From positions 1 to 64,000 of the forward strand of contig NZ_JAAIJQ010000002.1 in NCBI RefSeq assembly GCF_010820565.1: DNA of 64,000 bases, read 5' to 3'. A model generated the notes under the pieces. It had not been told where the DNA came from. It was given only the letters and a program-made list of their open reading frames with translations, and made no database searches. The stretch comes from Thiorhodococcus minor (GTDB lineage: Bacteria > Pseudomonadota > Gammaproteobacteria > Chromatiales > Chromatiaceae). A program made the translations under genes and the position numbers. Position 1 is the stretch's first letter. Every line of letters starts with the position of its first letter. Positions 43,629 through 51,962 of this stretch are shown one piece after another.

Positions 43629-44872
43629 GTCAGGACGTCCGCGATGTGGAAGCCGGCGTAGGTGTGGACGCGGTCCATGAGACTCAGGCGTCGAGCCAGC
43701 TCGGGGTGGAAACGCAGCTGGTCCCGCAGCGGACGGCGCTCCGCGCCCAGCTCGATGCGGTCCAGGTAGGTGGGCGCGGCATGGGCGCTGCGGAAGATGA
43801 TGCGCGCATCCGGCGCGGCGCGGTCGAGGATGGCTTGCCACTCTTGGGCCAGCGCCTCCGGCTGATAGGAGCTCATCCAGTCCATGTGGTCTAGGAGCAC
43901 GAGCTTGGAGATGCGCTCCTCCGTCGAGCGGAGGAATTCCGTGACTGTCGAGGTATGGAGGACGACGCGCTCGGCGAGTCCGCCCTTCAAGGTCTCGAAG
44001 CCCTCGCGCTTCAGGTATTCGGGGCAGCAATCCTGGGCGTAGCGGCCGCGCAGATAGACCGACCAAAAGTAGTTGGTCGAGATGGGCAGCTGGCGGAAGA
44101 CGTACTCGATGGCGTCCTGTACGAAGCCGGCGACCCCCTTCAAGTGCTGCGCCTGCACCTCTTTGCGCTGCGGGTGCGGGACGCCCAGCATGCTCATCGT
44201 CAACTGGCGCGACAGGGTCCATTTGACGCTGGGCGTCCAGATCAAGGGCTTGACGCGGGTGTCGTAGACGTGCCGCTGATCGTCGAGGGATTCGCTCTCG
44301 AAGAGAGCGCGGACGCTGGCGGCGAGCTTGGGGCGGACGCGCAGATAGGTGTGGAAGACCCGCGCGACGATGCCGGAGAGCCCGTGGAAGTAGAAGCTGC
44401 CGTTCGGGCTGCCGAACCAGGCGGCGCGGCGGTCCCAGAAGTCCCGCGCGAATGGCGAGAGCTCCTGGCGCAGCTCGCCGAGGTAGAGATCGCGGAACCC
44501 AGGGTGGTAGCCGTGTCCGAAGACCGCGAAGAAGTCCTCGTAGTCGAGCCGGCGGATGCCGGCGAGCTTGAGCTCCAGCAGGGCGTTCTGGCGGGGGTTG
44601 GCATCGACGGCGTGGATGCGCTCGGGTCCGGTCAGCGCGTAGTCGAGCACATTGCATCCGGCGCTGGTGATGACCAGCAGGCGGTCTTCCGGCTTGAGCT
44701 CCAACGCCAGGCGGTCGACGGCAGGGTCTTCCCAGCAGGTGTTGTAGACCAGTGCACGGGAATAGATGCTGTTGAAGACCTGCTGATCGAAGCGATCGGA
44801 CAGGGTCGGCTTGGAGCGCATGGGCTGTGTGCTTAGGGCTGAAGTGCTCGGGGCTGAAGTGCTCAGGGTCAA
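43625..44872 (-). CDS. btaA: BtaA, AdoMet:diacylglycerol 3-amino-3-carboxypropyltransferase
   Basis: A DUF3419-family enzyme of about 400-415 residues, the first step of betaine-lipid synthesis: it moves the aminocarboxypropyl group of AdoMet onto diacylglycerol. Family features are FNSIYSRALVYNTCWEDPAV, LLVITSAGCNVLDYAL (AdoMet site), IHAVDANPRQNALLELK, and LLDHMDWMSSYQPEALAQEW. The open frame starts at TTG 44872 with GGGAG close by. The first ATG is at 44821 (MRSKPTLSDRF), so the true N-terminus could be 17 residues shorter. An in-frame direct repeat (AGCACTTCAGCCC twice) lies in the disputed stretch. A Pit phosphate transporter 9 kb away fits phosphate-saving physiology, though this is only inference. 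Confidence 0.9.
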   Translation of the reverse strand: MTLSTSAPSTSALSTQPMRSKPTLSDRFDQQVFNSIYSRALVYNTCWEDPAVDRLALELKPEDRLLVITSAGCNVLDYALTGPERIHAVDANPRQNALLELKLAGIRRLDYEDFFAVFGHGYHPGFRDLYLGELRQELSPFARDFWDRRAAWFGSPNGSFYFHGLSGIVARVFHTYLRVRPKLAASVRALFESESLDDQRHVYDTRVKPLIWTPSVKWTLSRQLTMSMLGVPHPQRKEVQAQHLKGVAGFVQDAIEYVFRQLPISTNYFWSVYLRGRYAQDCCPEYLKREGFETLKGGLAERVVLHTSTVTEFLRSTEERISKLVLLDHMDWMSSYQPEALAQEWQAILDRAAPDARIIFRSAHAAPTYLDRIELGAERRPLRDQLRFHPELARRLSLMDRVHTYAGFHIADVLT

Positions 44873-45201
44873 GCTCCCGGCGATGCGCCGATCCGGCCGA
44901 TCGCCATCGATGTGGTGGAAATCCGGGCAGGATAGGCGCTGAAGGTGAACGCCTCATGGCGGCTAGGAGACGGGGGCGTGGCGGTTGGGTGACCGTAATG
45001 TTGCGCTGCGGCAATTGGATGGCAGGGGTGCGTTGCCCTCGCGATCCCTAGGGGCCACAATCGCGGGCTACGCGTCGCGGATGGCAGAGCCTTTTGGGTC
45101 CTTTCCGGCGAAGTCGAGCCGCCTCAGGCCGAGCTCGAATCCCGGGGCGATCCAAGCTGCTCGCGGCGGTCGATTCAATGCACGCCCACGGAGAACGTTC
45201 G

Positions 45202-46185
45202 ATGTCAGACAAGGCCCCCTGGATCACCTTCAGACCAGAGCTCAAAGTGCTCGATTGCACCGTCAGGGACGGGGGGCTCGTGAACGCCCATCAATTCACG
45301 GACGAATTCGTGAAAGCCGTCTACCAAGCCTGTCTCGATGCCGGGATCGACTATATGGAGATCGGCTACAAGAACTCGCCCAAGACCTTCCCCAAGGAGA
45401 AGTTCGGTCCCTGGCGCCACTGTGACGAGGCGGATCTCCAGCGGGTCGTGGGAGATCACGATGCGGAGAAGACCGGGCTCAAGCTCGCCGCCATGGCGGA
45501 TGCGGGCAAGAGCGATTGGGAGACCCAGATCGTCCCGGCCTCCGAGAGTCCGCTCTCGATGATCCGCGTCGCCTTCTATGCCCATCAGGTCTCTGAGGCG
45601 GTCGACATGATTCGCCACGCGGACGCACTCGGCTACGAGACCACGGCCAACCTCATGGCGGTGTCGAACATCACCGAGGAAGAGATCGACACCGTGCTCG
45701 AGGCGGTCGCAGGCACGCCCGCAAGCACCATGGTGATCGTCGACAGCTTCGGCTATCTCTACCGCGAGCAGATCGACCGCCTCTACAGGAAGTACACGTC
45801 CGCGCTGGAGGGAACCGGGAAGGAGATCGGCATCCACGCCCACAACAACCTGCAGCTCGCCTTCGCCAACACCATCGAGGCCATCATCCTCGGCTGCAAC
45901 CGGGTCGACGCGACGCTCTTCGGCTTCGGCCGCGGCGCCGGCAACTGCCACACCGAGCTGCTGCTGGGCTTCCTGCGCAATCCCAAGTTCGAGATGCGCC
46001 CCATCATCGACGTGATCCAGAACTACATCCTACCGCTACGCAAGGAGCTGGATTGGGGGCCGTCCATCCCCTACAACATCACCGGGCAGCTCAACCAGCA
46101 TCCGCGCAGTGCCATCGAGTGGCGTGAAGGGGCGACCCCTGACGACTTCTTGGGCTTCTACGACAAGGTCGTCGCGGAAATCTAG
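45202..46185 (+). CDS. DRE-TIM-type aldolase/metallolyase
   Basis: A 327-residue TIM-barrel protein of the HMG-CoA lyase/4-hydroxy-2-oxovalerate aldolase superfamily. The DRE-like metal motif is LDCTVRDGG at about residue 17. The two His metal ligands lie in IGIHAHNNLQLAFANTIEA, and DATLFGFGRGAGNCHTE is the closing strand. No LeuA/DmpG-specific C-terminal domain is visible, so the substrate is unknown. I chose ATG 45202, with GGAGAA nine bases upstream. Upstream in-frame codons lack a ribosome site. A GC hairpin at about 46200 may terminate it. No partner gene is linked. Confidence 0.8.
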   Translation: MSDKAPWITFRPELKVLDCTVRDGGLVNAHQFTDEFVKAVYQACLDAGIDYMEIGYKNSPKTFPKEKFGPWRHCDEADLQRVVGDHDAEKTGLKLAAMADAGKSDWETQIVPASESPLSMIRVAFYAHQVSEAVDMIRHADALGYETTANLMAVSNITEEEIDTVLEAVAGTPASTMVIVDSFGYLYREQIDRLYRKYTSALEGTGKEIGIHAHNNLQLAFANTIEAIILGCNRVDATLFGFGRGAGNCHTELLLGFLRNPKFEMRPIIDVIQNYILPLRKELDWGPSIPYNITGQLNQHPRSAIEWREGATPDDFLGFYDKVVAEI

Positions 46186-46390
46186 CGCAAGGGAAGGGCC
46201 GGCCGCGCATGGCGCGGCACCAGCGGTAGAGCGCCTTCGGCTCGAGTGGCTTCGCTTGGTGCTTTCCGCTGGGCGAATGAGAACGGGCGAAGCATCCTGG
46301 CAGGCGATGTCCTGGCGATTGTCGCCGCGCTCCGGCGGCAACTGCCGGCGGGCTGGATCCGGGGCTCGATGCGCTGCCTAGGGGCTGGGC

Positions 46391-46786
46391 TCACTGGATC
46401 GCCTGCCGCAGGGCCGCCTCCACCGCGCTCGGATCGACCGGAAAGGGGATGGCCGCGAAGATCGGAAATCTGCTCATCAAGCCGTCCAGCTTTTGCCGAT
46501 ATTCCGCCTGGTAGAAGCAGATCACCTTGACGTGAGGGTGTCTCTGTAGTCCCGCCATGAGCGTCTCGAGGTTGCTGGTCCTGTCCCGAAAATCCGACTG
46601 AAAGTTGTATTCGGCAAGGATGACGTCCGGGATCCGGCGTTTGAGCGCGGCTTGCGCCTTGCGCTGAGAGGCCACCACCTCGACCTCGAAGCCCAGCGTG
46701 CGATAGAGCGGCACCAGGTTCGGATAGCCTCCAAGCTCGACGATGGCGAGCAGGGTCGGGGCTGCCTCGGTTTGGGCTTCGCTCAC
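46391..46786 (-). CDS. Pseudo-receiver domain protein
   Basis: A 131-residue single-domain protein with the alternating strand/helix pattern of a response-regulator receiver (LLAIVELGGYPNLVPLYRTL, IPDVILAEYNFQ, VKVICFY, FAAIPFPVD). The phospho-acceptor Asp position holds Glu (ILAEYN), and the conserved Lys-Pro reads IPFPVD, so it probably cannot be phosphorylated normally. GTG 46786 overlaps the stop of the upstream dioxygenase (GTGA), so the two are co-translated. It ends the short minus-strand operon. Confidence 0.6.
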   Translation of the reverse strand: MSEAQTEAAPTLLAIVELGGYPNLVPLYRTLGFEVEVVASQRKAQAALKRRIPDVILAEYNFQSDFRDRTSNLETLMAGLQRHPHVKVICFYQAEYRQKLDGLMSRFPIFAAIPFPVDPSAVEAALRQAIQ

Positions 46787-47370
46787 GCGAAGATCACCCA
46801 GGTGGTGGCGATGTATTTCGCGCCTTCCCGCACCTCGACGGCGCGATGCTCGTGCGTCCAGAAGGGCGGGAAGAGCACCAGCTTGCCGCATTCGGGGCGG
46901 ACGCTGATTCCCTGGTGCAGGAACTCCGTCTCGCCGCCCGGTCCGGGCACGTCATTGAGGTACCAGAGCGCCACGAGCTGACGCTGGCTCAGCTCGTGGC
47001 TGCCGCTGTCGATGTGCCAGTGGTAATACTCGCCCGCTCGGTAGCGCTGGACTTGATAGCCTTCGTCCTTGAAGGGCCCCTTGAAATAGGGAAAGGCCTC
47101 GCGAAACTCCTTGACCGCCGCCGCGAGCGAGGCGAAGAACATCTGATCGATGTCCTTCCAGTCTGGCTTGTTGCTGACCACCAGATCCGTGGTGCGCTTG
47201 ATGCTGTGGTTCTCCGCGCGCAGCTGGCCGATCCGACCCGCGTACTGGTGCTCCGGGCTGGCCTCGAAGCGCTCGATCACCGCCTCGCAGAAGGCTGGCG
47301 GAAGCGCCAGGGGGCGCTCGAAGATGAAGGTTCCGGGCTCGACCTCTCGGATGGTCTTGAGGGTGGGCAA
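46783..47370 (-). CDS. Fe(II)/2-oxoglutarate-dependent oxygenase (prolyl-4-hydroxylase type)
   Basis: A 195-residue non-heme iron dioxygenase of the P4Hc type. The iron triad is His and Asp in YYHWHIDSGSH and His in WTHEHRAVEV, with the 2-oxoglutarate-binding basic residue about ten residues later (Lys in GAKYIATTW). GGETEFL and LVLFPPFWTH are family strands. It would hydroxylate a protein or peptide side chain. The pseudo-receiver translated with it might be a substrate or regulator. The start is ATG 47370. No known target motif is evident. Confidence 0.88.
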   Translation of the reverse strand: MPTLKTIREVEPGTFIFERPLALPPAFCEAVIERFEASPEHQYAGRIGQLRAENHSIKRTTDLVVSNKPDWKDIDQMFFASLAAAVKEFREAFPYFKGPFKDEGYQVQRYRAGEYYHWHIDSGSHELSQRQLVALWYLNDVPGPGGETEFLHQGISVRPECGKLVLFPPFWTHEHRAVEVREGAKYIATTWVIFA

Positions 47371-47486
47371 GTTGCGCTCCGTGATTCCAGATCTCGCGGG
47401 TTGGTCGTTCTGCTCGGCCTATTCTCGGGAGGCCGACCGCAGCAGGTCAACCGAGACCGCGCCAACCGCGGCCTGGGCACGGATCT

Positions 47487-48533
47487 TCACAGCGGCCTGG
47501 TCTGAACGAGGTCCCGGATTGCCTGATCGAGCGCTGCGCCCTGCTCGCGATGGATCTCGAGCATGGCTTGGGCGAGGCTCAGCCAGTGCGCCCGTCCTCT
47601 GGCGGCAACCTCATCGAAGCCCTCCAAGCCTCCGTCATGCCTCCAGCTCGCGTAGGCGTCCTGCAGGCCGGGAAAGATCTCCTTGCGCATATTGGTCAGC
47701 TGACCGACGAAGAAATGGATCGACGCGGCCTGCGCCTTAGCGGCCAGGTGTGGGATGGTCACCAGACAGTCGGCGAGATGGTCGCGCACGGCGCGCGCCA
47801 TGATCTCGGCCGGGGTGCCGGCGAGATCCAGGATCAGTCGTCCCCAGGCATCGCCGAGCTGCTCCCCAGCCAGGGTCTCCCCTTGCTCGTGAAGGAGCAG
47901 GGTGTGCGCCTCGCGGTCCGCCATGGCGTCGAGCGAGGCATCGAGCGCGTTGTCGAAGTCGTAGCAGGCGAAGGCGCGCCCCAGGGCGTTGTCCGGTCGG
48001 CTCCAACGCCAGCTCTCGAGCTTCTCCCAGAGCATGCGTCTGAGCGACTCGCGACGCACGAAGATGCTCTGTCCTAGGGTCATGGCCGGCGGTGCGGATA
48101 GATCCCGCGCGTACTCGTCCGCGACGATGAAGACGGACCGATCGCCATGGCGCCGATGCTGCTCCAAGTCGCCTAGGACGAAGTGGGGCTTGCCATGGGT
48201 GCCGAGCCCGCCACTGTAGACCAGTCCCTGAGGAGCCAGCGCTCGGTTGATGGCATCCGCGTCGAAGGGATCGTAGCATTGCTCGTCGATCTCGATCGGG
48301 AGCAGGTCGGCGTGCTCGAGCTGCTCCCAGAGCTCCTCGCGCGCCTGCAGCCATTCGCCGACTTGCTGGCGCTCCAGCGGCGCGCCGAAGGGCAATCTGC
48401 GCTCCCAGCGGAAGTACTCGCGCATCTTCATCAGGTAGATGCAGAGCGAGTCGTCCGCGCCATGGCGAGCATCCGAGACATTGCAGTTGTATTGCACGGT
48501 CTCGGCCAGATGATTGAGGGCGGAATGCGTCAT
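47487..48533 (-). CDS. Conserved hypothetical protein (Sfum_1244-like)
   Basis: A 348-residue cytoplasmic protein beginning at ATG 48533 (MTHSALNHLAETVQYNCNVS). I recall this opening, and YLMKMREYFRWERRLPF, from a conserved uncharacterised family named after Sfum_1244, but no function is known. It is rich in His, Trp and acidic residues (EIDEQCYDPFD, YDFDNALDA). No membrane segment or nucleotide-binding motif is visible. Divergent from the gene at 48669, with about 135 bases between. The earlier in-frame start at 48641 would add 36 residues of low-complexity sequence. Confidence 0.65.
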   Translation of the reverse strand: MTHSALNHLAETVQYNCNVSDARHGADDSLCIYLMKMREYFRWERRLPFGAPLERQQVGEWLQAREELWEQLEHADLLPIEIDEQCYDPFDADAINRALAPQGLVYSGGLGTHGKPHFVLGDLEQHRRHGDRSVFIVADEYARDLSAPPAMTLGQSIFVRRESLRRMLWEKLESWRWSRPDNALGRAFACYDFDNALDASLDAMADREAHTLLLHEQGETLAGEQLGDAWGRLILDLAGTPAEIMARAVRDHLADCLVTIPHLAAKAQAASIHFFVGQLTNMRKEIFPGLQDAYASWRHDGGLEGFDEVAARGRAHWLSLAQAMLEIHREQGAALDQAIRDLVQTRPL

Positions 48534-48668
48534 CGAGTCACCTCGTATGCCGGTTGCGTCGCTTGGGGCTCCAGGCTCGTTTCCGCGCCTTGGTGCCTCG
48601 CGCGCTAGCTGCGCCGCGGCAGCACGCGCCCTTTGTGACATGGGAGATTTGTGACATGGGAGAATAGT

Positions 48669-49223
48669 GTGGCCTTACGTATCAAAAGCCATTGGAAGGA
48701 TGAGGATCGGGAGCGGTCGCTGCCCCAGGTCGCCAGTGCGCTCGCCTATATCGCCTGGCGCGTCGCCATGGACAAGGCGATCAACCTGCATTGCGAGCGG
48801 TTCGTCTACCGTGACGACGCTCAGCGCTTGGCGGTGATCCAGGAGTATCTGGTCTTCCTGATCCAGATCGCGGACCGGCTGGCGCATGGCGACTTGGACG
48901 ACGACAGTCGCCAGGTGCTCATCACCGAGCTGGCGAAGAAGCTCTTCGCGCACGTTCAGGACAACAGCCAGGATCTGCTCGGCCCCGGCGACTACGGCGG
49001 CCCCTTCATCGGTCTGCTGAACGCCCGGTCGGACGAGTACGCCGAATACCAGCTCGCCGACGATGGGCCGAGCTATGCCTTTCTGCGTCACCTCGGTTAC
49101 GAGGTTCAGACGCTCATGGGTGCGAAGGACGAGAACCGCTGGGTCATCGACCAGGTGATGGACAAGGACGGCTGGGATGCCTACAAGATGTTCGCCAAGG
49201 CCTACCGCGACCTCTTCGAATGA
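48669..49223 (+). CDS. Conserved hypothetical protein, helical
   Basis: A 184-residue helical, acidic protein (ALRIKSHWKDEDRERSLPQV at the start, DENRWVIDQVMDKDGWDAYK near the end). GTG 48669 has GGGAGA six bases upstream. GTG 48651 is also in frame. No known motif is visible. It is divergent from the Sfum_1244-like gene, a possible functional partner. I do not recognise the family, but codon use and the ribosome site support a real gene. Confidence 0.6.
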   Translation: MALRIKSHWKDEDRERSLPQVASALAYIAWRVAMDKAINLHCERFVYRDDAQRLAVIQEYLVFLIQIADRLAHGDLDDDSRQVLITELAKKLFAHVQDNSQDLLGPGDYGGPFIGLLNARSDEYAEYQLADDGPSYAFLRHLGYEVQTLMGAKDENRWVIDQVMDKDGWDAYKMFAKAYRDLFE

Positions 49224-49238
49224 GGCGATCGTGGCTTC

Positions 49239-50138
49239 TTAGCGCCGAAGCTGCTCGAGCTGGCTGACCAGGATGCCGCAGAGGATGAGCCCCAGCGCAT
49301 AGAGATGATTCGGCTCGGGCCGCTCGTGCAGAAAGAGGATGCCGCTGCCGACGGCCCATAGCGGGATCAGGTAGTTGAGCTGCGAGACGAAGGCGGGGCC
49401 GGCGATGGTTACCAGCTTGAAGTAGAGGATGGCGGCCAGCGCGGTCGAGAAGACGCCGAGCAGGATGACCGCGATCAGCTCTGAGCGAGCGATCTGCAGC
49501 GGCACGCTCGGGTCGATCTGAGACAGTGCCGAGGGCGCCATCAGGAGGGCGGCGAGCGAAACGGTTGCCGCAGCCGTGAATAGGGCGTCACTGCGCGGGC
49601 GCAGTCGGGCGAGCACCGAGGAGACCGCGTAGCTGAAGGCGCCCCCGAGCACCGCGAGCATCGGCAGGAGCCGCGTCTCGCCGTCTAGGAGCGCTTGCCA
49701 GGCCGAGGGGCCCATCAGCACAGCCACGCCCGAGAAGCCCAGCACGAAGCCACTGATGCGGTAGCTGGTGATGCGCTCGCCTGGGATCAGCCAGTGCGCC
49801 AGGCCGAGCGTCGCGAGCGGCATCACCGCCATGAGGATACCGGCGACGCCACTGTCGATGAAGCGCTGCCCCCAGGAGACGAGCGAGAAGGGCAGGGCGT
49901 AGCCGAAGCAGGCAATGAGGGCCATGAAGCCCCAGAGCCTAGGGGCGGCTCTCGGCCGATGCCCGAGCGCGAGGGCAAGGGGAATGAGCAGGATGGCGGC
50001 GACGCCGAGCCTCCCCGCGACGACCAAGTCCGCCGGCAGGGCAGTGACCGCGATCTTGGTCAAGGTGAAGGCGGAGCCCCAGAGGGCGGTCAGCGCGAGC
50101 AGCATGGACCACTCCAGGGGGCCATGTCTGTGGCTCAC
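49239..50138 (-). CDS. EamA/DMT-family transporter
   Basis: A 299-residue permease with ten predicted helices in two EamA repeats (repeat one starts LALTALWGSAFTLTKIAVTA, repeat two near LPMLAVLGGAFSYAVSSVLA). It belongs to the drug/metabolite transporter superfamily. The substrate is unknown. GTG 50138 overlaps the stop of the upstream Nei-type gene (GTGA), so the two are co-transcribed although functionally unrelated. Confidence 0.88.
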   Translation of the reverse strand: MSHRHGPLEWSMLLALTALWGSAFTLTKIAVTALPADLVVAGRLGVAAILLIPLALALGHRPRAAPRLWGFMALIACFGYALPFSLVSWGQRFIDSGVAGILMAVMPLATLGLAHWLIPGERITSYRISGFVLGFSGVAVLMGPSAWQALLDGETRLLPMLAVLGGAFSYAVSSVLARLRPRSDALFTAAATVSLAALLMAPSALSQIDPSVPLQIARSELIAVILLGVFSTALAAILYFKLVTIAGPAFVSQLNYLIPLWAVGSGILFLHERPEPNHLYALGLILCGILVSQLEQLRR

Positions 50139-50959
50139 CTGGCGTCAGGCCCGTCGGCGGGCGCGCTCGAGAGACCCGACTGACAGCTCGGGCACCAATA
50201 GGTCGAGCGTGGAGTGCGCCCGAGCATCTGTCTGACGACCGGCGCTCCGCAGCGCAGGCAGGGGAGTCCTGCGCGTTTGTAGACCCAGAGACGGCCGCGG
50301 CCGTCCTGGCTCCTGCGCGTGACGCGCGGGCCGTCCGAGAGGTTGCTTGCGAGCAGCTCCGCCGCCGTTTCGTAGAGCCGCAGGACGCGCGGGAGCGGGA
50401 CCTCGCGAAGCCTCACGTCCGGTGGCACCCCCTCCAGGAAGAGGGTCTCCGACTTGTAGACGTTCCCGATGCCGGATGCGATCCGCTGGTCCAGCAGCAG
50501 GTCGGCCATGAGCGCATCCGGGCGGGCGATGCGTGCCAGCCGCTCCGCGAGCAGGTCTGGTGACGGGGGATGGCGTGCGAGATCTGGGCCCAGGCGATGA
50601 CGCTGGTCCCGGTCGTGAAACCCGTCTGCCGCTATGATCTCGACCTCCTTGGCGCTGAAGCAGACGTAGACGCGCTTCGCGAGCCTGAGCACCAAGCTGG
50701 CCTGTCGCTCGGGCTTCTGCCAGGGCTCCCGAGGGCGGTAGCGGTGCCAGGAGCCGTAGAGACCCAGATGCGTGCGGATACGCATGGCATCGTCGAGCAT
50801 GATGTAGAGGTGCTTGCCCTGGCTGGTCACCTGGGTGATTCGCCGGCCAGCCGCCGGCGGGTCTGGCCGGCGGCGGATCCAAAGGCGCTCGACGCGCTCG
50901 CCGCAGAGCTCGGGCGCAAGCGCGGCCGCGAGCTTGAAAATGGTGTCACCTTCGGGCAT
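50135..50959 (-). CDS. Fpg/Nei-family DNA glycosylase
   Basis: A 274-residue base-excision-repair glycosylase/AP lyase. It starts MPEGDTIF, so after Met removal Pro is the catalytic nucleophile and the next Glu the acid. PEGDT marks the Nei/Nei2-like branch, not MutM (PELPE). SQGKHLYIML supplies the conserved Lys. The helix-two-turn-helix is DQRIASGIGNVYKSE with its Asn. The C-terminal zinc finger is C-x2-C (LPCLRCGA) and C-x2-C (YWCPSCQS). ATG 50959 is set by the need for an N-terminal Pro. A start at 51019 would abolish catalysis. Confidence 0.9.
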   Translation of the reverse strand: MPEGDTIFKLAAALAPELCGERVERLWIRRRPDPPAAGRRITQVTSQGKHLYIMLDDAMRIRTHLGLYGSWHRYRPREPWQKPERQASLVLRLAKRVYVCFSAKEVEIIAADGFHDRDQRHRLGPDLARHPPSPDLLAERLARIARPDALMADLLLDQRIASGIGNVYKSETLFLEGVPPDVRLREVPLPRVLRLYETAAELLASNLSDGPRVTRRSQDGRGRLWVYKRAGLPCLRCGAPVVRQMLGRTPRSTYWCPSCQSGLSSAPADGPDAR

Positions 50960-51231
50960 TCGAGACTCCAAGAGCGCCAATCGCGAATCCCTGGGTGCGA
51001 TTAGCGTCGATGACTGCACATCCGCAGCGCGCTAGTCTTGCAATTCAGGCGCTCGAGCGCCATGATTTGCGCACCGCCGCAAGTCTCGTAACTGCGCCCC
51101 TCCGCTTCCAGAGACACCTCTGCGACGTCGTCTCTCATAGAGGCGTTAGCGCCCTCATTTCATGATCCGTCTCGGTGCCCATGCTGCGCGCGTGGCGCGC
51201 GACCGCACCGAGTACTTGGAGAACGTCAAGT

Positions 51232-51591
51232 ATGGTCCTAAAGATAGGCGGCGATACGCTTGCGCTGGATGTCGAAATCCGTCGCCAAATCGAGTCAGAA
51301 GCTCAGAAGCTCGCGGATCGGTTCCCGGGCGAGCGTATCGAAGCCCAAGTCAACGTCCAAGAAGAGTTCGACCAGCTCCACGGCCATCGCATTCGCTGCG
51401 AGCTGAGCGCGAAGCTGGCATCCGGCCACCAAGTCTTGGTGCGCGAGGCTTGCAAAACGGCCAAGGAGGCCATCGGCGAGGTCTTCTTGTCGGCACGGCG
51501 CAGTATGCGACGCTTGCGCCGTCAGAGCATGATGGAGGTCGCTCCCACCGCTCCGCCGGCAGGACGCCAGGCTCAGGCCGTCACTCGCTGA
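51232..51591 (+). CDS. HPF/RaiA-like ribosome-associated protein
   Basis: A 119-residue protein resembling the S30EA ribosome-hibernation domain: alternating DVEIRRQIESEAQKLADRFP, IEAQVNVQEEF, HRIRCELSAKLASGHQVLVR and a long helix VREACKTAKEAIGEVFLSAR followed by a basic SMRRLRRQ stretch. HPF-type proteins bind the 30S decoding site in stationary phase. The basic C-terminal helix fits rRNA contact. ATG 51232, with GGAGAA upstream. Similarity is moderate. A general ribosome- or RNA-associated role is the safe reading. Confidence 0.65.
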   Translation: MVLKIGGDTLALDVEIRRQIESEAQKLADRFPGERIEAQVNVQEEFDQLHGHRIRCELSAKLASGHQVLVREACKTAKEAIGEVFLSARRSMRRLRRQSMMEVAPTAPPAGRQAQAVTR

Positions 51592-51918
51592 CATTGTTGA
51601 CTCGGCCCGAGGGCGGTCGTCCCTCCAGACAATGAGCCGCATGGCGCGCTCGATCTGTCTACAGACCGTCCCCATCTCCCTGAGCAATGGCTCGCGCGAG
51701 GCCTATCGCTCCACCCTGGTGCGATAACCGCCGACTTCGTCGGCCTCCGAGGATGCGCGCTCGACCATGGCCGCGCACCGCGCCAAGGTGTCGCTAGAGC
51801 ACTGGACCCAGCGGTTCGTCTCGACCGCTTTGCGTGGCTGCGGGGCTGGGCATGGATGGTTGCGTGAGTCCCTTCATGCACCCTTCCGGCGCGCTCTCTC
51901 TACTCTGGTCTCGACTAT

Positions 51919-51954
51919 TACTCAATCCGTTTCAGGTACTCAATCCGTTTCAGG
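51919..51954. repeat. Tandem 18-base repeat ahead of the SDR gene
   Basis: TACTCAATCCGTTTCAGG occurs twice head to tail (51919-51936, 51937-51954) and the second copy leads directly into the ribosome site AGGAGG of the next gene. It duplicates the leader just upstream of the start and might affect translation. The rest of 51592-51918 holds no recognisable feature. Confidence 0.85.
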
Positions 51955-51962
51955 AGGCACCC

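Noticed and set aside
42900-45014. A 704-codon minus-strand frame
   Set aside because: Only its last 242 codons are real (btaB). The rest is antisense or out of frame to btaA, which fits its family in another frame.
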